The notes beneath the pieces were generated by a model. That model saw nothing but the letters and a program-made list of their open reading frames with translations. It searched no databases and had not been told where the DNA came from. Positions 61,556 to 64,000 of a DNA stretch of 64,000 bases are shown piece by piece. Position 1 is the stretch's first letter, and every line of letters starts with the position of its first letter. Source of the DNA: Saccharothrix sp. S26 (lineage in GTDB: Bacteria; Actinomycetota; Actinomycetes; Mycobacteriales; Pseudonocardiaceae); NCBI RefSeq assembly GCF_021390395.1, contig NZ_JAJUWT010000037.1, positions 1 to 64,000 of the forward strand, read 5' to 3'. Both the position numbers and the translations under genes were made by a program.

Positions 61556-62493
61556 CAGGTGAGGGCTCCCACGACGTACGCGGCGGCCTCGGCGAGCAGC
61601 GCCTGGTCGTACCGGGCGTCGGCGGCCGCCTTGCTGGACATGATCGACACGACGAGCGGCGCGGCGTCCGGCGGCCACACGACGGCGATGTCGTTGACCG
61701 TGCCGTGCTCGCCGGTGCCGGTCTTGTCGGCCACCGCCCACCCCTGCGGCACGCCGGCCCGCACGCGCAGGGAGCCCGCCTTGGTGGCGTTGCGCTCCAG
61801 CAGGTCGCGGAGGAACGCGCGCTTGTCCGGCTCCAGCGCGTCGCCCAGCACGATCTTCCGGTAGTCGACGCCGATCGCCCGCGGCGAGGTCGTGTCGCGC
61901 GGGTCGCCGGGCACGGCGGTGGTGAGGTCGGGCTCGAACCGGTCCGACCGCGTGACGGTGTCGCCGAGGGAGCGGGCGTAGGCGGTCAGCTCGGCCGGGC
62001 CGCCGAGTTGGCGCAGCAGCAGGTTGCCCGCCGTGCCGTCGCTGTGGCGGACCGCCGCGTCGCACACCTGGCGGATCGTCATGCCGGTGGCCACGTGCTG
62101 CCGGGTGACCGAGGAGCTCGCCATCAGGTCGGCCTCGGTGTACCGCACGACGGTGTCCAAGTGGGACAGCGGGTTGCGGTGCAGGACCGCGGCCGCCGCC
62201 AGGCCCTTGAACGTGGAGCAGAACGCGAACCGCTCGTCCGCCCGGTGCTCGACCGTGACGCCGGTGCCCGTGGCGACCGCGTACACGCCCAGCCGGGCGT
62301 CGAACCTCCGCTCCAACTCGATCAGGTGATCGTGCGGCGCGGGGGAGGGGCTGGGCGTCGGGCTGGTCGTGCCGACGGGTTCGGCGGACGGCGCGGGGCC
62401 GGCGGACGTGTCCGGGGTGCAGCCGGCCAGCGGGAGCAGCGCGATCGCGCCCAGGAAGGCGCGGCGGCTGACGGTTCGGTGCGGCGGTGTCAC
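61555..62493 (-). CDS. bla: Class A beta-lactamase, Tat-type lipoprotein
   Basis: A 312-aa serine beta-lactamase. The signal region has twin Arg and a lipobox (SRRAFLGAIALLPLAGC, Cys25), so Tat export and lipidation are likely. A Ser/Pro/Thr linker leads to the catalytic domain: STFK at Ser93-Lys96, SDG at 151-153, Glu187 in the omega loop (FEPDL) and KTG at 257-259. The SDG in place of SDN is shared with M. tuberculosis BlaC, where it is linked to altered inhibitor response (established). It is divergent from a LysR gene with a box between. No clear ribosome site precedes the GTG. Confidence 0.92.
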   Translation of the reverse strand: MTPPHRTVSRRAFLGAIALLPLAGCTPDTSAGPAPSAEPVGTTSPTPSPSPAPHDHLIELERRFDARLGVYAVATGTGVTVEHRADERFAFCSTFKGLAAAAVLHRNPLSHLDTVVRYTEADLMASSSVTRQHVATGMTIRQVCDAAVRHSDGTAGNLLLRQLGGPAELTAYARSLGDTVTRSDRFEPDLTTAVPGDPRDTTSPRAIGVDYRKIVLGDALEPDKRAFLRDLLERNATKAGSLRVRAGVPQGWAVADKTGTGEHGTVNDIAVVWPPDAAPLVVSIMSSKAAADARYDQALLAEAAAYVVGALT

Positions 62494-62544
62494 GACACCG
62501 AGTCTCCACAGCGGACCGTGATGCTGTCCAAGACGGCGGCGCGG

Positions 62545-62565
62545 GCATCGATGCCGATCTGGCAT
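62545..62565. promoter_or_regulatory. LysR box between bla and the LysR gene
   Basis: ATGCCGATCTGGCAT (62551-62565) is an inverted repeat containing TGCC-N5-GGCA, an exact T-N11-A box. An overlapping 10-bp palindrome GCATCGATGC starts at 62545. It lies 11-30 bp before the LysR start, suited to autoregulation and bla control. Confidence 0.7.
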
Positions 62566-62576
62566 AGTCGCGGGCT

Positions 62577-63464
62577 GTGGACGTGGTGGAGGCGTGCAAG
62601 GCGTTCGTGGCCGTGAGCGGGCACGGCAGCTTCACGCTCGGCGCCGCCGCGGCGCGGATACCGCAGTCCGTGGCCAGCAGGCGCGTCGCCGCGCTGGAGC
62701 AGCACTTCGGCGCGAAGCTGTTCACCCGGACCTCGCGGAGCGTGACGCTGACGCCGTTCGGTCGGGAGATGCTGCCCTCGGCGCGGCGGCTGGTCGACCT
62801 GGCCGAGGCGATGGAGCACGACGCCCGGCGCGCGAAGCTGCGCCCGTTCCGGCTGGCCGTGCCGGAGGTCTGCGCGCCGCGCCCACTGGCCCGGCTCGTC
62901 TCCGACGCCCGCCGCCACGACCTCGACCTCGACCCGCGCCCGGCCGGGCCGGCCGAGCGCGCGGAGCTGGCCCGCACGCTGGACGTGCGGGCCGCGCTGG
63001 TCGCCGTGCCACCCGACGACGGCGTCTGGCGCGTGCCGCTGGGCCTGGCCGGGCGCGCCGACCCCGGCGCGGCCTCGGCCGTCTACGTGGAGACGTTGCG
63101 CGCCGGCCGGGCCGCGCGGGCCACCCGCCGGCGCCGCATCCGCATCCAGCCGGAGGACGACGTGCCGCACGTGCGCGATCGCGTCACCCGTCTGCGTGAC
63201 GCCGTCGGCCTGCAACCGTCCCAGGTGGTCGTCGCGCCGTCGCTGGTCGCCGCCGCGGCCGACGTGCTGGGCTCGACCGACCTGCTGCTGTGCTCACCGG
63301 CCCAGGCCGACGACCTGGGCCTGCACTGGCGGCCCATCGGCGAGCTGGACCTGGCCCGCGGCTACGACGTCACGGCCGGGCTGCGCGAGGACGCCGAACG
63401 CGTCCGCGACCTCCCGGCCGCCGCGATCGGCCGGTGCCTGGGCGTGCGGGACGGCCGCCCGTGA
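62577..63464 (+). CDS. LysR-family regulator (BlaA/AmpR-like)
   Basis: A 295-aa regulator with N-terminal helix-turn-helix (GSFTLGAAAARIPQSVASRRVAALEQHFGAKLF). Its effector domain is diverged from ordinary LysR proteins. It is divergent from a class A beta-lactamase and coupled by a GTGA overlap to a BlaB-like gene. In Streptomyces cacaoi the LysR protein BlaA and its partner BlaB control the divergent blaL (established there), so the same role is inferred here. Confidence 0.85.
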   Translation: MDVVEACKAFVAVSGHGSFTLGAAAARIPQSVASRRVAALEQHFGAKLFTRTSRSVTLTPFGREMLPSARRLVDLAEAMEHDARRAKLRPFRLAVPEVCAPRPLARLVSDARRHDLDLDPRPAGPAERAELARTLDVRAALVAVPPDDGVWRVPLGLAGRADPGAASAVYVETLRAGRAARATRRRRIRIQPEDDVPHVRDRVTRLRDAVGLQPSQVVVAPSLVAAAADVLGSTDLLLCSPAQADDLGLHWRPIGELDLARGYDVTAGLREDAERVRDLPAAAIGRCLGVRDGRP

Positions 63465-64000
63465 CGATGAGGGTGCTGCGCGAGGCGCGTGAAGCGCTCG
63501 ACGACGCGGGGCTGCGCGGCTCGTTCCTGGTGCGCGACCTCGACACCGGTGACGAGCTCGGCCTCGACGCCGACGTGGAGTACCCGGTCGCGTCGTTGGT
63601 GAAGGTGCCGCTCGCGATCGCCACGCTGGAACGCGTCCACCGGGGAGAGCTCGACGCCGCCACGCCGGTCGTGGTGCCGCCGGGCCGGATCGCCGCGCCG
63701 GGGCCGATCGGGCTGCCCAAGTTCCGCCACCCCGCCACGATCGCGGTGGAGGACCTGCTCTACCTGAGCGTCGCGATCAGCGACAGCACCGCCGCCGACG
63801 CCCTGTTCGCGCTCACCCCGCCCACTGAGGTCGCCGCCGAGCTGCGCCGGCTCGGCTACGAGGGCATCGCCGTGCGCCACCTCGTGCGCGACCTCGTCGA
63901 CACGCCCGCCGAGCGGTTCAGCCCGGCCGAGGGGCACCTGGCCCACTCGCTGGCCATCGCGGCGGCCACCGAGGGGCGCGGGCACCCGGTGACCCAGCTG
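63461..64000 (+). CDS. BlaB-like serine beta-lactamase-fold protein (partial at right edge)
   Basis: The first 180 residues are present; the C-terminus is outside the window. The sequence has the class A beta-lactamase fold, with SLVK as the SxxK motif and SDS in the SDN position, and EDLLYLSVAISDSTAADALF around it. No signal peptide is seen, so the protein is cytosolic, unlike a true beta-lactamase. This fits BlaB-type regulatory proteins encoded after blaA in Streptomyces cacaoi. Its GTG overlaps the LysR stop. The KTG motif cannot be checked here. Confidence 0.82.
   Translation, partial: MTMRVLREAREALDDAGLRGSFLVRDLDTGDELGLDADVEYPVASLVKVPLAIATLERVHRGELDAATPVVVPPGRIAAPGPIGLPKFRHPATIAVEDLLYLSVAISDSTAADALFALTPPTEVAAELRRLGYEGIAVRHLVRDLVDTPAERFSPAEGHLAHSLAIAAATEGRGHPVTQL

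Overview
The window is very GC-rich DNA with strong third-position G/C bias, GTG starts, overlapping GTGA/ATGA stop-start junctions and many actinobacterial families (WhiB-like, SARP/LAL, ECF41 sigma, DUF5709, DUF3140, heterodimeric CrtYc/CrtYd cyclase, RppA). It reads as a chromosomal segment of a filamentous actinomycete, most likely Pseudonocardiales (Saccharothrix/Actinosynnema/Lentzea-like). The genus is an inference from gene content. I saw no tRNA, rRNA, CRISPR array or replication origin.

Layout. (1) 1-11 kb: the tail of an IS982-type transposase, then a compact naphthoquinone locus. It has two O-methyltransferases, an AMP-forming acyl-CoA-synthetase-superfamily enzyme, RppA (type III PKS making 1,3,6,8-tetrahydroxynaphthalene), a cupin monooxygenase, a DegT-type PLP aminotransferase and a large SARP-ATPase regulator. 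RppA, cupin and aminotransferase are translationally coupled and together suggest an amino-flaviolin scaffold. (2) 11-17 kb: an orphan protein followed by a ~58-bp tandem repeat, an ANTAR-GAF-PAS-PP2C phosphatase, a STAS antagonist and small stress-type proteins (DUF5709, DUF2945, DUF3140). (3) 17-25.4 kb: a carotenoid locus with crtI and crtE facing crtB, a Rieske/DUF5914 protein, a WhiB-like regulator and a LitR/CarH-like regulator, then crtU, a 91-aa unknown, crtYd and crtYc. The gene set predicts an aromatic carotenoid of the isorenieratene type. Three of its promoters share one motif.

(4) 25.4-32 kb: an ECF41 sigma factor and its divergent partner oxidoreductase, a molybdopterin oxidoreductase with a helical partner, a catalytically degenerate hydrolase and a radical SAM/SPASM protein. 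(5) 32-44.6 kb: secreted and cell-surface functions. These include a GH10 xylanase with two CBMs under a perfect CebR-type operator, an NlpC/P60-like protein, a Cu/Zn-SOD-like lipoprotein, a degraded S1C protease, a GDSL esterase, a macrolide-type glycosyltransferase, a MarR/MMPL efflux pair and a beta-helix protein behind a LacI-type palindrome. (6) 44.7-57 kb: ilvD, secreted proteins, a PBP4-type carboxypeptidase, a cold-shock protein, a two-component system facing an S41 protease, and a LysR regulator facing a hydrolase without its nucleophile. (7) 57-64 kb: a coupled glycosyltransferase/debranching-enzyme pair, then a class A beta-lactamase and VanY-like peptidase divergent from a LysR regulator and a BlaB-like protein. 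That last arrangement resembles the bla locus of Streptomyces cacaoi.

Convergent gene pairs are often separated by near-perfect GC-rich hairpins, and several others by 3-4 bp or overlapping stop codons. All functions are read from motifs and remembered family features; no database search was possible.
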